Source: Plenodomus lindquistii
Lineage: Eukaryota; Ascomycota; Dothideomycetes; Pleosporales; Leptosphaeriaceae
Assembly (NCBI GenBank): GCA_025504975.1
Contig: JANUWI010000015.1
Span: forward strand, 434,001 to 498,000
Direction of reading: 5' to 3'
DNA: 64,000 nt
The translations under genes and the position numbers were made by a program. This document shows positions 44,485-56,274 of the stretch, in pieces. The notes below the pieces were generated by a model, which searched no databases, had not been told where the DNA came from, and saw nothing but the letters and a program-made list of their open reading frames with translations. Within the stretch, counting starts at the first letter, position 1; the number at the start of each line of letters is the position of its first letter.

Positions 44485-45874
44485 GGGAGTGCCATCATGG
44501 AAGGCAACGGTCGGATTACCTGAACCTCTAATCTTGTGGAAGGCTTAAGACACAAGTATATCTGCCTCTACACCAAACCGACCGCCAACTGGACCGCTTG
44601 CGCGTGGATGCTGGTCTCTTTCTGTGTGATCACCTTGAGCAGAGTGAGTGGTGGGGAAGGCCAATGGGTGGATTATCGAAGCTACCATAGGTATGTAGTG
44701 AAACTTCGTCAGTCAGCATTTCCGGATATTGCAGACCGCACCGTCGTGGTGATTGTGTCAGGTATGGCGCCCAGTATTGCGTCCAGAGGTCTGGCTTTTG
44801 CTAATGCAAATGAACATAATAAACACGCTCAGACTGCTGGTACGTACGACCTGTGCATCGATGCTAATCTCATCATTGCGCCGGCGGCGAAGGACTGGAT
44901 TCAAGCGAGATGCTGGGTACCGATTTGAATGAGGAGGTCCTGCCTCCATGATGTGAATGCAAGGCTCGTTGTTGTACAATAGGGTAAGTATACCGGAGAG
45001 AGGATGGCTGCTGTTTTGTGTGCGGCTTCATGAACGCTGTCAAGCTGTCGAAATTAAAAAAAAAAGAAAAAAAAAACCGACGCCTGACCACTGCGGGGCT
45101 GACAGCTGTATAACCGCTAGTAAAGGTGAACAGTCGAGTGGAACCGGGCAGTGTATACACTTTCAGCGATAGGTAACAAGAATCGTGGTGTCATCTATGC
45201 AGCGCCGTCGAAGAGCTACGCGCGGGCGTTTGATCGTGCTAGCGTCTGGTCGCGACCAGGGTCAACCGCGCGCTCTGTTGCGATATCACGTATGACCGCA
45301 AACGCATAATGCACCTCGAATAGTCTCTCTCATTTCTTTCCTTGAGCGAAAACCAGACTGCAGGAGTCAGCTGTGCTCTGCGCGTGGCTTCAGCAGCAGT
45401 TCGCATCGAGCGTCACTGGCCCAGTGATAAAATCGAGCACTGCCTTCTAGATCGTGTTGAGTCACTGTGTCAAGGAGTTGAAAATACCTTCAGGCACTGA
45501 CTATAAATTCTGAACATAATGAGTCCTCGACTTGAACGGGAGCCATATCTCACGGCCTTGTACTTAACTCAACATTTGAGACTAGTGGTTAAGATATGGA
45601 TAGAAATAAAGAAAGATCATATATCACTAAAGGGGAAGCAAGCTGCCATGTATTTATAACACTCATACGTTCGCGAACTCCGATTATTGAGTGTCCAAGG
45701 GAATCGCAACCAGGAGATGGGTACTGTCTGAACTCAAACACTGTTCGAACGTTGCGTTCCATCGCGGTACCATTTCTCTTGTGGGGCAATGACGGACCCT
45801 CGAACTAAGACTACCGGCGTCGACGCAGGTAGTTCTGCCCTTTCGCTGAGCCACACCCACATTTTGCCATTCCA
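44485..45874. other. gene-poor stretch between copies B and C
   Basis: About 1.4 kb. A 130-codon plus-strand frame (44536-44928) lacks any domain or partner. The sequence is near an A-rich homopolymer at 45056-45076. Nothing else is supported. Confidence 0.4.
45056..45076. repeat. interrupted A homopolymer
   Basis: Two runs of ten A separated by one G. It might be an old poly(A) end of an inserted transcript, but no coding remnant or target duplication is evident. Confidence 0.7.
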
Positions 45875-48185
45875 TTACTTCACGCAGCGCGCCTTCTTTG
45901 CGAAACTTGCAGTGTACTCGATGTCGCCATGGCGCTTACGCTTTTTGGGCGAGGCTGCGCCGTCCGTTGATGGTGGTGAGGTCTGGTTTTGAACGACGAG
46001 AAGGTCAGACGAGGCGAGGTCGGCTGAAACTGCCCAAGAGCGACTGAACTCAATGCTGGGGAACAAAGGGCTTAACTATGGAGATTGAATTGTCAGTGCA
46101 ATTTCCTAGGTGGCTTTTGAAGAGGTGGAACATACCTTCCATGAAGGTACTTGGCGGAACATCTGAGTTGCCTGGTGGTCGCATGTCGACCGTCGCAGCG
46201 GTAAACCCTTTCGCCTGGAGCTGTTCAATTGAAAGGCCTGCACCCAGCGTGACTGCTAGCTTATCACCTATGCTGGTAGTACCTAGATTGAGGTCAGCTT
46301 CCATGGGTGTAGTACCTGTCACAGCTCTTTTTACCTTGAGTAATGGACTCGAGATGGGTGGCCGCGACCGTATAAGCAGAGGTCGCTTGAAATGAATAGT
46401 CTTCCTCAGCCTGAGTCGACACCGTGGGAAGTCTTGGCCAATTTGGAATCCCGCAATGTACAGGCTGGACCGGCCGTGTCGAGCCGTTGGAAACGGTATT
46501 AAGCAAGATATCACTTTCCTGGGAGGATTGATTGTTACACCCTGTGATGAGCTTTCCATCTCCAAGTCCAGCTTGACGCTCATTATCTTGAGCTCGAGGA
46601 ATTGTGATAATGTTTCGATCAACGTCTGCAGGTTGTTTACAATTAGCCTTAGCGCGAACAGCGCAGCGCTTACCGTCGCAGTCGTCGAGTCCATTGTTTG
46701 TCGGAATCTCAACGATACTCTGGGGATTCTGAGAAGTCTCGTCTGCTTGGTTATCTTTTCCGTTTCCTGCGGTGCTCCTTTTGATTCTAGTCCTATCTTT
46801 CTCGTTCATGTTGACAATGGCATTTGTGGGTTTCGCCATTGGGAGTCGCTGTGTTGTGCTACTTTTGTAGAGTTGGCGAGTGGAGCTGTGAGCTGCATCG
46901 TCGCTTGACGCACGCTGGTATTCGCGAACTGTTCTCGTGTTACGGTTCGGCCGAACAATGTTACGCTGGAGCTGTTGCTGAGAAGTTATTGCAAGGCCCA
47001 TGGCATGTTCTGGTTTCGCACGCGTGGTTTGAGGCATCTGATATGGTCTCCCATGGTCAGTAGAACCAAAGAAATGTAGAAGGGTATACTCACAATCCAA
47101 GAGCTGCGGCGCATGCTTGTTCCAACGTCTTTGGGCGTCCACGTTTTTGGAGGGTTACCTGAGAAGGAGGAAGCGCGCCGTCTCGGGAAGATCGACTGAT
47201 AGCAGATTCACCTGCGCGGTGATCGCTACGTGGGAGATTGTTCGCGTTATTCGAGTCAGACGCAATGTGCATAGATGGCTTGCGGATACCGCTCCTAATT
47301 CCTTTCAACACTAATAGACATGGCTGTTCCTTCGATGTAACCATCCTTGGATTGATCTGGCCGGATCGGACCCCTCGACTTGTGGAGGATTCCTCGGTAT
47401 GGTAGATAGCATCTTTATTGTCGGAAGCCGGAAGAGCATCGCTGGCTTGTCTGATAGACTCTTTCTTACACACTTTGCTGATTTTGATCCTGTCCCTCCT
47501 CTCCGAAGTTCCTGCGGATTGCTGCCGTCTATCGTTCGAGGAACGACGAGGAGGATTATCAGCGGGGGTGGATATGGGATAGCTGAAGGTCTCGGGCTCG
47601 TGGAGGTAGTTATATGCGGTTGCGCCGAAGGTCGCTTGATGCGGGACAACATCCGACTGCGCCACCCTCGTGAAGATACTGATTGTCTCTCAGACCGCCG
47701 TAGTGGTTGTGTGGAGTTATTGGCGATCTGTGCAAGCTGACAATGTCAGATAAGGCAAGCCAGTTCAGCATTGAAAACGTACCTCGAACACGACCCAGCA
47801 AGCTGATCAGTTCCATGACCTGCAGAATCAATCTGGAGCGCCTGATCAGGAAGGATGCAACATTCGCAATAAGCAAAGGGATGTCGAGGTAAGGTTCTTC
47901 ACCTGGACCACGATACGCGTCTAGATCGTTGTGCCACTTCTCGTACAAATTGTATGGGTGATGCGCCATCAGCGTGGAAGGGCTAAAGTCGGTAGCAAAG
48001 TTAAGATGGTTCATCGACGGCGAATCCATGGGGTAATATTCAGCTAGATACGGGTCACCATTTGGGACCGTCTGGTGCGGTTGGTGTAACGGGTAGCTGA
48101 CGTTCGGCCACAACGGTCCAGCTGGTGATTCTTGGTAGCCGAGATAATTTGTTCGTAGGTGCTTACGCGCGGAGTGCACTCCCAT
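45875..48185 (-). pseudogene. core-family-like gene C with an AT-hook, model incomplete
   Basis: Coding-like minus-strand sequence from ATG 48185 (MGVHSARKHLRTNYLGYQES). A possible upstream exon, 48444-48283, is spliced through a good GTGAGT...CTAAC...CAG intron. Downstream lie a hydrophobic helical segment (LDIPLLIANVASFLIRRSRL), a hydrophilic exon ending in the AT-hook-like TLQKRGRPKTLEQAC, and a Ser/Asn/Thr/Gln-rich exon (NMNEKDRTRIKRSTAGNGKD). The last exon ends at 45875 with AASPKKRKRHGDIEYTASFA and KKARCVK, resembling the tail of copy B. I did not find the CQQLH and ERID pieces of the core. Adjacent exons do not join in frame by canonical sites (for example at 47090-47040), so it is either broken or mis-modelled. 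AT-hooks bind AT-rich DNA minor grooves. Confidence 0.45.
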
Positions 48186-48444
48186 TCAACTGTGTATAGC
48201 TGTTCATAGTTAGAGCGTGAGGTGACGTAGATGGGTATCCATTATGATGCTACGTAGTACTCACGGAAGGAGTATCGCCTTGAGCGTTCCTGTCTCGTCG
48301 CATGCTAGCAGTGGTCGAGTACAATGCTGGGGACTTGCTGGAGCGAGCCCGGGCTCCATTCATCGTATGGGCACGTCGATCTCGATTAAGACAAGGGCGA
48401 GGTGAATTGCTATTGAGCGTGAGCCAGTCGATTCCGGGGCGCAA

Positions 48445-50273
48445 CGTAACGGGGCTGCCGTCAAAGTGTCGGTTCTAGGGTGATCTCAGGAGACTGATAC
48501 AGAGGAACGCCAGCGCCTGCGGTAGCTGACTCCAGCAGGTTATCGATGGTGGGTGTGGTTGAGGCGCGCGTAATATGAGAAACACGCTACTGGGTTACGC
48601 GCGATCAGGTGTTCGGGAGCTTTCGAGTATGCCCAAGTGAGGACAAACTCCGCCCCACTATCACGTGGACACAAGAAATTGTGCGCCACGGAAGGACTTG
48701 GCCTCAATCACGATCAGACATAGAAGGTCGAACCAGTCTGGTTCAGATTGGTGGAGAAAGCTGTGAGCAACTTAGGCTGTGGTGTCTCTGGGTATTTGCG
48801 CCGATTATACGCACGTGTGCACCGAGAAGATGCGTATTCAATGAAGTTTTGATATACTAGGAAACAGGCACTCAGCAAAGTCACCTTTTGATTGGACTGG
48901 GGTCATGCTAGTCTCAGTGATAAGCCACGTGGTCATGCGTACAATTCCACGCGTCGATTACAGAAATAAGAGAGTTGCCATATTCACTGGGTGTTCAGAA
49001 AGTTCCCGTCATGACCATTTATAAGGTAATAAGGTAAGGCTCTACACTGCCTGTCAAGACGGCCAGCATGCTCTTTGGCACATCAGAGGGCTCTTATAAC
49101 CATTTGTGAATGAACAGTTTGTGCCTGGGGTATGATTGTGATGATGAAGCCAATCTGCCGCTGATTGAACGCATGTGACAGAGAGCTTTTCACCCTTTAA
49201 TGTTGCACAATCATATCACAATCGAGCTCCATTTGTCTCTGGGTTATAACTAGGGAATGTGGCATTGTCATCGGTTTCAGTACACAGAGCTGCACTTTCT
49301 AAGCACATGCGATGTTGCGAGGTGATGACAAGCAACTGTCCATGATCAATCGAGTATTTGTAAATTTTCCTAGTGCTATTACCGGTAGTTGCGGCCTGCT
49401 GTTGATTGCGATTTGACCTTGGGCTCCGCTGATGGAAAAGCATGCGCTGTTAAAGTACAACAGTCTTTGATGCGCCATGCAGCTGTACTTCCGCTTTCCG
49501 GGATTGTCAATCGATGATTGATAGAGCCGTAAAGCTTAAGCAAATTTGGTACGCGCTTGCTTGCGCATTGTGGCAGTTACCAGCATTGTGCGAACAATGG
49601 GGGTTATGAGAGCATCAATACACAATGTCACCAGATTTCTCAAGTAATGTAGGAACAGTATGTTGGTATAATTGAAATTCTTCGCGCTTCACGGGATCAT
49701 GTTTGGAGATCAATCTTAGCAGACAAAGCAAAATGTATCCCACGGCAGTTGCAGTAGCCGAGAAATGAGCGCCTTTCTAGACGCCAGGAACAATGAAGGT
49801 AGCTCATTCAACTTCGAGTTTGGATTTTGAAAAGCACATTCCGGTTCACAGTTTTACATTCGTTTTGACAGATGTACATTTACATGCACATCTTCTCAAC
49901 AAGGTACTTAGACGTAGAAAAACACACATCGATAGAGAAACAGTGGTTGTGAGTCAATGTTTTGCTACGATTCTCTGAAGAACTTTCTATACAAACTGTC
50001 ATCAAAGCCTGGGACTTTACCAATTCAAAAGTAAAAGTGCCTGGCGTAATCATGGTGGTGCTGATTCAGCTATCACAAGACATGCTAGGAGTACAGGCAG
50101 ATGAGAGAGAGAGTAAGGTCCAACCACCTCATCTATACGTGACATGAATGGAGAAGAACACTACTCTGGTCTCAAACATGACAATGTGTATCTCCTCTTG
50201 TATCGAGCCTTGTAACGTCATCTCACGATCTCATGCTCTTCACCTCGCTGCGCATTTCCAAATCGCTTCCGAG
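48445..50273. other. gene-free stretch
   Basis: About 1.8 kb of sequence that looks somewhat AT-rich, with many short interrupted frames. I recognise no gene, tRNA or transposon protein. Confidence 0.5.
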
Positions 50274-50701
50274 TCAGCCCCTGCGCTTGCCAGCGGCCAG
50301 TTCGTGGTGGAGCTCATCAGCAAGGTGTGAGCCCCATCGGGTGTGCCCATGTGATGCGAAGTCTCCGATCACGTTCGTCCCGTTGACCGAATAAGTGTTG
50401 TTCGTGACATTCGCACCGAGGTCGATAGGATTGCTTGAGCCTACTGGCTGTAATTCTGCTACATTGCGCTTCCTTGCTTCAAGTGTGTGGCTTTTCCTTT
50501 GAAAAGACTTAATCTCCGCCAAAAAGAAATTACATTGGGTATCTTACCGTGTTTCGGGTCGCAAGGCCTTTGTGCCGAGAGTAAGGCGCAGTATATAAAG
50601 CTGTCTACTCGCCATTCGGAGGGCAGGATGAGCATCGCCACGGTTATGCTGACTACGCATAGCCTAAGTACGAAGCTGTACATGTAGTTCAGCGCTGTCA
50701 T
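50274..50701 (-). CDS. possible secreted propeptide with dibasic sites, 118 aa
   Basis: Proposed exons 50701-50548 and 50476-50274 with a 71-nt intron (GTAAGA donor, GAAG acceptor). The N-terminus MTALNYMYSFVLRLCVVSIT and on to MLILPS is a signal peptide or anchor. The splice creates KHARKR, a Kex2-type dibasic site, followed by a polar segment with several N-glycosylation sequons (NVT, NNT, NGT). The protein ends HHELAAGKRRG, again dibasic. The acceptor is weak and the gene small, so it could be chance. If real, the layout (signal, short pro-part, KR site, mature peptide) resembles a fungal processed secretory peptide. Confidence 0.33.
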
Positions 50702-52022
50702 TGGAATACTGAGCCGTAGAAGTCAGTAGCAAAGCTGTTTCAAGTTCGCGAGTTTTGTTAAAGCTTTGCGGAGGCTCAGGGACGGAGCTCTTAGCTATGG
50801 CTCTGAGAGGTGCCTCATGAAACTTTCGATTATGTGACCGCAATCTAGCGATGGTCCCATCGCTAATCGAGGGCATGCTTGAGCAATTTCCAGAGCAAAC
50901 TATCCTCTGGTGTTTCAATAAGCGACTCGTCCGCCGAAACTCTGCGTGAGACTGGTGGCATCTTCAAGAATCCTAAGAATGTCAATACCGAGTTGGCGAG
51001 CACTGCTCATAGCCTAATAATGCGAACGGGTGGTGGACGAGTTCGCGGCTCCCGAGGCTGCATTTGGCGATGCCGTCACCGAGATCGCAATCTGTGAGCT
51101 AGCGGGCGATGATTTTCCCACAACAGGCTGTGATTAGCGGGGAAAATGACGTAGTGTCAATTCCAAGAGGTGGCTGGAATCTAGTTGGCAAATCCACAAG
51201 GAACGAGCACGGCGACCTAGCTCGACTTCGAGCAGTAGCGGCTACGACCTCAAAGTGAAAAACAGGTTAGCTCATCAGTACCATAGGTAGTGAGCCCAAA
51301 TTTGGATACCTCCGGGGCTTCGAGGGAATGATTGTAGTCAGAGCTGGTTCTATCATTGCTTCTCTTCGCAATGGGTATCCCGCTTCAAGTTCCGCTCGAG
51401 ACAAGATTCTGCCCAAATCAGCTTGACAAACTCATTACCGATTGTGTGGCAGTCTCTGATAGTGGCGTAGAGGAGGCTCTTACCAGCGGCAGTCCACCCG
51501 TTTCATAGCCACACGTGGCGCACGATGCGCTCAAGATCAAAATTGATTCATGCAGTGCACATATTACATGGAGGTAACAATCAGAGACAGTCTGATCTTA
51601 TCAAAACGCTAATCTGGTCGCTTAGATGACATTGTGTGTACATGTGATATCAATGAGCCAGTAGACATACTGAAGGATCAGTACATGGTCAAGTTCTCTG
51701 ATCTTGATTTGGTGAGCTCCATCAAAATGGTCACGACAAGCTAGACTCAGCGGTCCGGTCTATGCACCAGAATTCAGAAAACCACCCGAGGTAGACTATC
51801 AGACATGATAAAGAAAGCGCAGAGTAAGGAGCAACCCTGTGTGATCTTCTTTCATCACTACCCTCACTCTCATGTGTCCACTCGAGTGATATATCTTGAT
51901 TTCCACCCGACATAATCATCCTGCCATGCATTAAAGCCACCCTAGCAAGCCCAAGCGTGACGCAGCTAATTAAGTGCTTCGAACTTTGCATGCACCATCT
52001 TCCTGCGCCACAATTAAAGAAA
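50702..52022. other. gene-free stretch
   Basis: About 1.3 kb. No frame on either strand has a convincing start, domain or splice partner. Confidence 0.5.
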
Positions 52023-53573
52023 TCAAATGTGCATTCGTGTAGTAGGCGGAGACTCATGCGCCATGTACTTGGCTTGTACTGATCTCTTTGCCTTCTTGGG
52101 ACCCGCGGATGAATCTGTTTCGTTTTCATTACTACGTCTGCGCTTGATTACAGATGGTCTATCAAGATTATTATCAGGAAAGCGAAAGAGCTCGTGCGAC
52201 GACCCGAAAGAAGGGAAATGATGGGGCGCAGACACGTGGCTGGAATGGGCGATATGATGCGGCTGTACCAGTTTGTTGGCCATCACTCCGGCGGCGTCTA
52301 GCTACAATTAGCTCACACAGTCTACTCTGACATCACATAGCACTCACAGGATTGTATGGAAATTGCTTTGGTGGACTCCCGAATCGAGCCCTCGTGTTGA
52401 AGCGTGCGTTGAGCCGTACGTAGCTCGGGACGCAATCGTTGGTGCTTGCATTCGTGCTTTCAACTTTGTCGGCCTGCCTAAGTGGTGTGTCAGTATACGC
52501 GCATAGCAAGAGGAATATGCCTCAACTTCTCACCAGATTTCTCGTACTCGTCTTTGCCGGCTTTGTAGTAATCTCGACGGTCAGCATTCGCTTTACCGTT
52601 GTATTCGCTACTCCTCATCAATTGGTGTGGTACGAGCAAATGATACTCAATCAAGCCCCGTATAGCATCCTGCGCGCGAGCTTTGTACTTTGTGTACACT
52701 TGAGCCAGCATGTCAATTCGTTCACCATAGGTCAGGCTGGAAGAGTCGAAAGATTGCTCCAATATCAAGGGGTCTAAACAATCGGATATGCCCGACCCAT
52801 GGATGTGCAGTTGCTGACACTTTTTCTAATGGACAGTTAGTTACATGCCAGATGGTTTGTATGGAGAACCGAATATACTCACTGTAATCTTCCACGCGAC
52901 GGCTTCGAGTACATGCTCGGGGTAAAAGCTGTTCGTCAAAGTCGCACTGTTGGATTGACCTTCAGGTAGATTGACGTCTAACCACCAGTCCTTTATCTGT
53001 GAGTTTCGTGCATCTTGAAAGCCACTCATGTCCCTAAGAGCATCTAGTATCTTTATCTTCGAAGCAATCATGCTGCCATCATCGCGAGGGAGCGTATCAT
53101 CAGCCTCCGGTGTGTTCCAGCCTGCGCTCAGAGTGCCCTCGACCGACTCATCGTAGGTGTCAAAATAATAGCCTGACAAATTCTTGGGCGGATTTGGTGC
53201 CGGGATACCGTTTTTAGGTTTCCAGTCGCTTTGCGGCTCGCGGCCAGTCAGGAATGGCTTAGTAAAAGCTCTTCCCGACACTTTCCCTGTCTTTTTGATG
53301 CGGGGTATGATAGGGTCTTGAGCCCGCTCTGCTGAGAAAGCCGCCGGTCTCGTGGCGGAATCTCGGCCGGCATCATGCCTCGCAACTGGTGGAGCGCTAA
53401 GGCCCTCTTGTCTGGAGAGTCCGTTCAAAGAAAACTGTAGTTGGACCAAGGGCTGCAGTTTGCGGATCTCGCTGTTTCCGAAACGTATAGTGGGGTTGGG
53501 CACAAAATTGTGGCTAAGTCTCTGACGTCCTTCACGCAAGATGCCATCATTGACCAAAGTATAGTGACCAGGG
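52023..53573 (-). pseudogene. core-family copy D, best preserved of the array
   Basis: The frame opens after a possible acceptor at about 53575 (the frame has no ATG near its 5' end, so an upstream exon is expected). It runs through GSMIASKIKILDALRDMSGF and IKDWWLDVNLPEG to TNSFYPEHVLEAVAWKIT. A 57-nt intron (52882-52826) follows, then KKCQQLHIHGSG, DPLILEQSFDSSSL, TYGERIDMLAQVYTKYKARA and IEYHLLVPHQLM. A GTGAGA...TTAG intron (52533-52478) ends this exon. The next exon reads well as NDCVPSYVRLNARFNT and joins in frame, via a 46-nt intron, to the basic tail SVIKRRRSNENETDSSAGPK and KAKRS. The exon 2 to exon 3 junction is off by one or two bases with canonical sites. So D is either lightly broken or uses a splice site I missed. 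Confidence 0.55.
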
Positions 53574-53954
53574 TTCGAATGTGCTGAAAGGTCCTCTTAA
53601 GGATCGAAGAATGACCAGCTGAGACCTGTAGGGTCCTCTCTCGACCTTGGTCGTGTCAGTAAGCGTGATTTCGACAAAAGGTCCCCTTAGCTTACATCAT
53701 CTAATCATTGACGAGAGAGGTGTCTGAGTTCATCTACACTGTAGGCAATGTTTCATGCGAGCTAGCTAGCGCCATCGGAGATGGGTCAGATGCGTGTTGA
53801 CGCAGAATACCAGCTGGAGGTAACTCATTCGAGGGAAAGTGGTGTGTGGAATAGATTGGCGACCAACCTTGAGACGTCTGCATGAGCTGTTACGAAGGAT
53901 TGCTACTGGTGTTAATGGTTATTGGACGCAGAATCCAAAGGATACTCAGTGTAC

Positions 53955-54956
53955 TTATCTGGTTCTAGCATGAGATGGAAAAGTTGACAATGTCCGAGTT
54001 GGGAACATGACATTGGGTGGATGAAGAGTTTGGTTGCGTTGGTTGGTATCGCGTTCGTTCAAATTCCAACTGACTGGAACGTGATCAGGCCGGATTTCGG
54101 GAGTGTCATGCAGTTGAAAGGGCGGGAATTGCTCGAAGTGGTCGGTTTGAGCCTGCGCGAAGTTACTATAACCATTCGTACCGCGCTCTGAGAAGGAGGA
54201 TGGCCTGTAAGCCGGCTGATCGAGATGCTCAGACGCGGTGAGGTCGCGGTGAGCTTTGGAAGTGCCATGAGCAATATGGAGTGGCGGTGCTTGCTGCCTG
54301 TTGTGTAGCCCAGCATTCAAAGGTACATGTTCTCGGACAACAGCTCGAGGGCCCTTCGGTAATGTGGCCGTTGAGGCTTCGCAGTTAGTGGGTTGGTGCG
54401 TGCAGTTCTGCTGACTTTGTTAGCCTCCGAGCTGGGACTGCCTCTTGAGTTTCAAGTCTCCTATGGTGTGCTTCCATCACTGCGAGCTCTCGCGGATTTA
54501 AGTGAGCCGCAAGAGCTGCCATAGAACGATGAATGGGGCTATCCGGCGCCAGCGGTACCAACCCAGAACTTGCGCGCACAGGTGAAGACACATCGATGTT
54601 GTGGTATACGACCGTAACACTGCGATTCAATTCCAAATTCAGCAAGCTGATCAAGGGAGAAGAATGGGGCAGAAGTGGCGCAAGGGTGACTTCGGTGTTG
54701 ATGTTGGTTTTTGAAGCCAGTTCGCGCGTTTGACGACCAAATTTAAAATGCAGGATGCGGATTAGGGTAGAAGGTAAAGGACGGTTTTGGCGAGTTTACG
54801 TACATCGGCTCCCGAAACGGCCACTTTCATGAAGCTAAGTGCCCCAGTGGGGTGAGCATGGTAGTATGATGTCGAAGACACTTCTGAGTGCAAACGAGGC
54901 GCTGATCCGTCAATTAAAAAGTCGCATTGTACAAACAGAGTGTCGACGAGCTGCAT
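53955..54956 (-). pseudogene. coding-like remnant upstream of copy D
   Basis: Three minus-strand frames with protein-like composition follow one another. The first starts with ATG 54956 (MQLVDTLFVQCDFLIDGSAP, then SFMKVAVSGAD before a GTACGT donor). The second contains SPIHRSMAALAAHLNPRELA and VMEAHHRRLETQEAVP. The third contains HNRQQAPPLHIAHGTSKAHR and FEQFPPFQLHDTPEIRPDHV. They may be the N-terminal exons of copy D or another broken member. I could not join them in frame by canonical splice sites, and no named domain is visible. Confidence 0.35.
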
Positions 54957-56274
54957 TTCCGCTCAAGCTGTAAGTCAACGCTGTGACGATCGTCGTAACT
55001 GCGCCCAAAGACATTAATGTGTTTGATCCTTCAGGCAATTCGGGGGAATGACGAAGGAGATGACATATTAATTTTCGTGGGCTTGGGTTTCAGCTATTGT
55101 GCCATCATGCCGATGAGCCCTGTTGGTCTGGAGCAGATTGCGCCCCAATTAGGTCCTCATGCCAGATACGAATGAGTCCCCTTCACTGACAACCGGATTC
55201 TCGGCGAATCAGCGCTTTCGGATCTCTGCAGATTTAGAGACGCTCAAATTCTTGCCTTGATATAGGAAACATGGTTGAGATGTTTGTTGTACAGCTACAT
55301 GCGCCATTTCTCGTATGTGTCTTGTGGTGGGTGTCCTAATCTTTAGACTATATATAACCGCACTACCTAGTAGCTAGCAGGCATGGGCGTACCATACGTT
55401 GAAACCTTTCCAGCCTAATAGGTAGTTGACAGCTTATTTGTACTGTCTACGACGACCTGTGAGTTGCTGTTTGCCATCTACCCAAAACAAATCAGGGGCA
55501 AAACATTGTGACTCCGAGCATCACACAACGTCCAGAAGTCATCGCATGTCAATGGTGTTGTCTAAACCATCCCCGTACCGCGATGACAAATTCTACTTTG
55601 AACCGATACAAGCGTGGCTTTCCAGCGATGGTCGCATTCTGATTATCACATCAGAAGGTATCAGCTGCGTGTCTACCCAGCGCATTGCAGATGTTATTCC
55701 CTCTTCAATGACACTGAGCGAATATTACCAAGCAGCTGGAACTCTGGATGAAGCGCATGCTTGAGTATCAGGGCATGGGTGCAGTCGAGATGCTCGACTG
55801 TTTGTGCAAACAAATGCCTCGTTCCAGCATCTAAGCCGTATGCGTACAGTGTATGAGTCCAACAGGTTGCCCACAAGAAGGGAGTCGCACGCTTTCAATA
55901 TGAAGATTGTTTATCTTGTGAACGTGAGTGCAGAGTGAACGAAATGCACCATGAGCTACGATAGTCACGAAACCTTTCGTCACGTCTTCGATCTTATTGT
56001 TGGATGACACACAATCGGGGAGCTCGTACAAAGTCCGACTGTGCCTTCAATCGCGATTTGGTGGTCATGCTAGACCTAGGCTCAAGCAGCTGCTTGGAGC
56101 TAAAGGCGTGCAAAGGTGTCCAAGCTACTTCTTGCACCTGACATTGATGATCAATGTGTTATCTTCGCATGAGTGAGACAAGGTATCGCAGTCCAGTGTC
56201 AACAGATTCTGATATCGGGTTCCTCAGATCGCGAACTTAGTGTCTGCTCATCAGAAATGATATCGAACGAACAT
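54957..56274. other. gene-free stretch, right edge of the island
   Basis: About 1.3 kb. A plus-strand frame ending at 55764 (with FYFEPIQAWLSSDGRILIIT) has somewhat protein-like composition but no partner or domain. Otherwise nothing is supported. Confidence 0.4.

Noticed and set aside
45056..45076. A-rich run as the poly(A) tail of a retrotransposed element
   Set aside because: No reverse transcriptase, coding remnant or target-site duplication is visible beside it.
53560..53600. GGGTTCGAAT, resembling a tRNA T-loop
   Set aside because: The expected acceptor stem, A box and anticodon arm are not found at the right distances on either strand.
39553..54956. Sequencing or assembly error as the cause of the lesions in the island copies
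   Set aside because: Ten multi-exon genes elsewhere in the window splice in frame without any correction, so a general error rate high enough to break three or four neighbouring genes is unlikely. A local assembly problem cannot be excluded from one sequence.
39553..54956. RIP (repeat-induced point mutation) as the cause of decay
   Set aside because: The lesions seen include an inserted base and a stop not explained by a C-to-T transition from the serine codon. I could not compute RIP indices, so a partial contribution remains possible.
55426..55764. plus-strand frame with FYFEPIQAWLSSDGRILIIT
   Set aside because: Composition is somewhat protein-like, but there is no partner exon or recognisable family, and it lies in the gene-poor right edge of the island.
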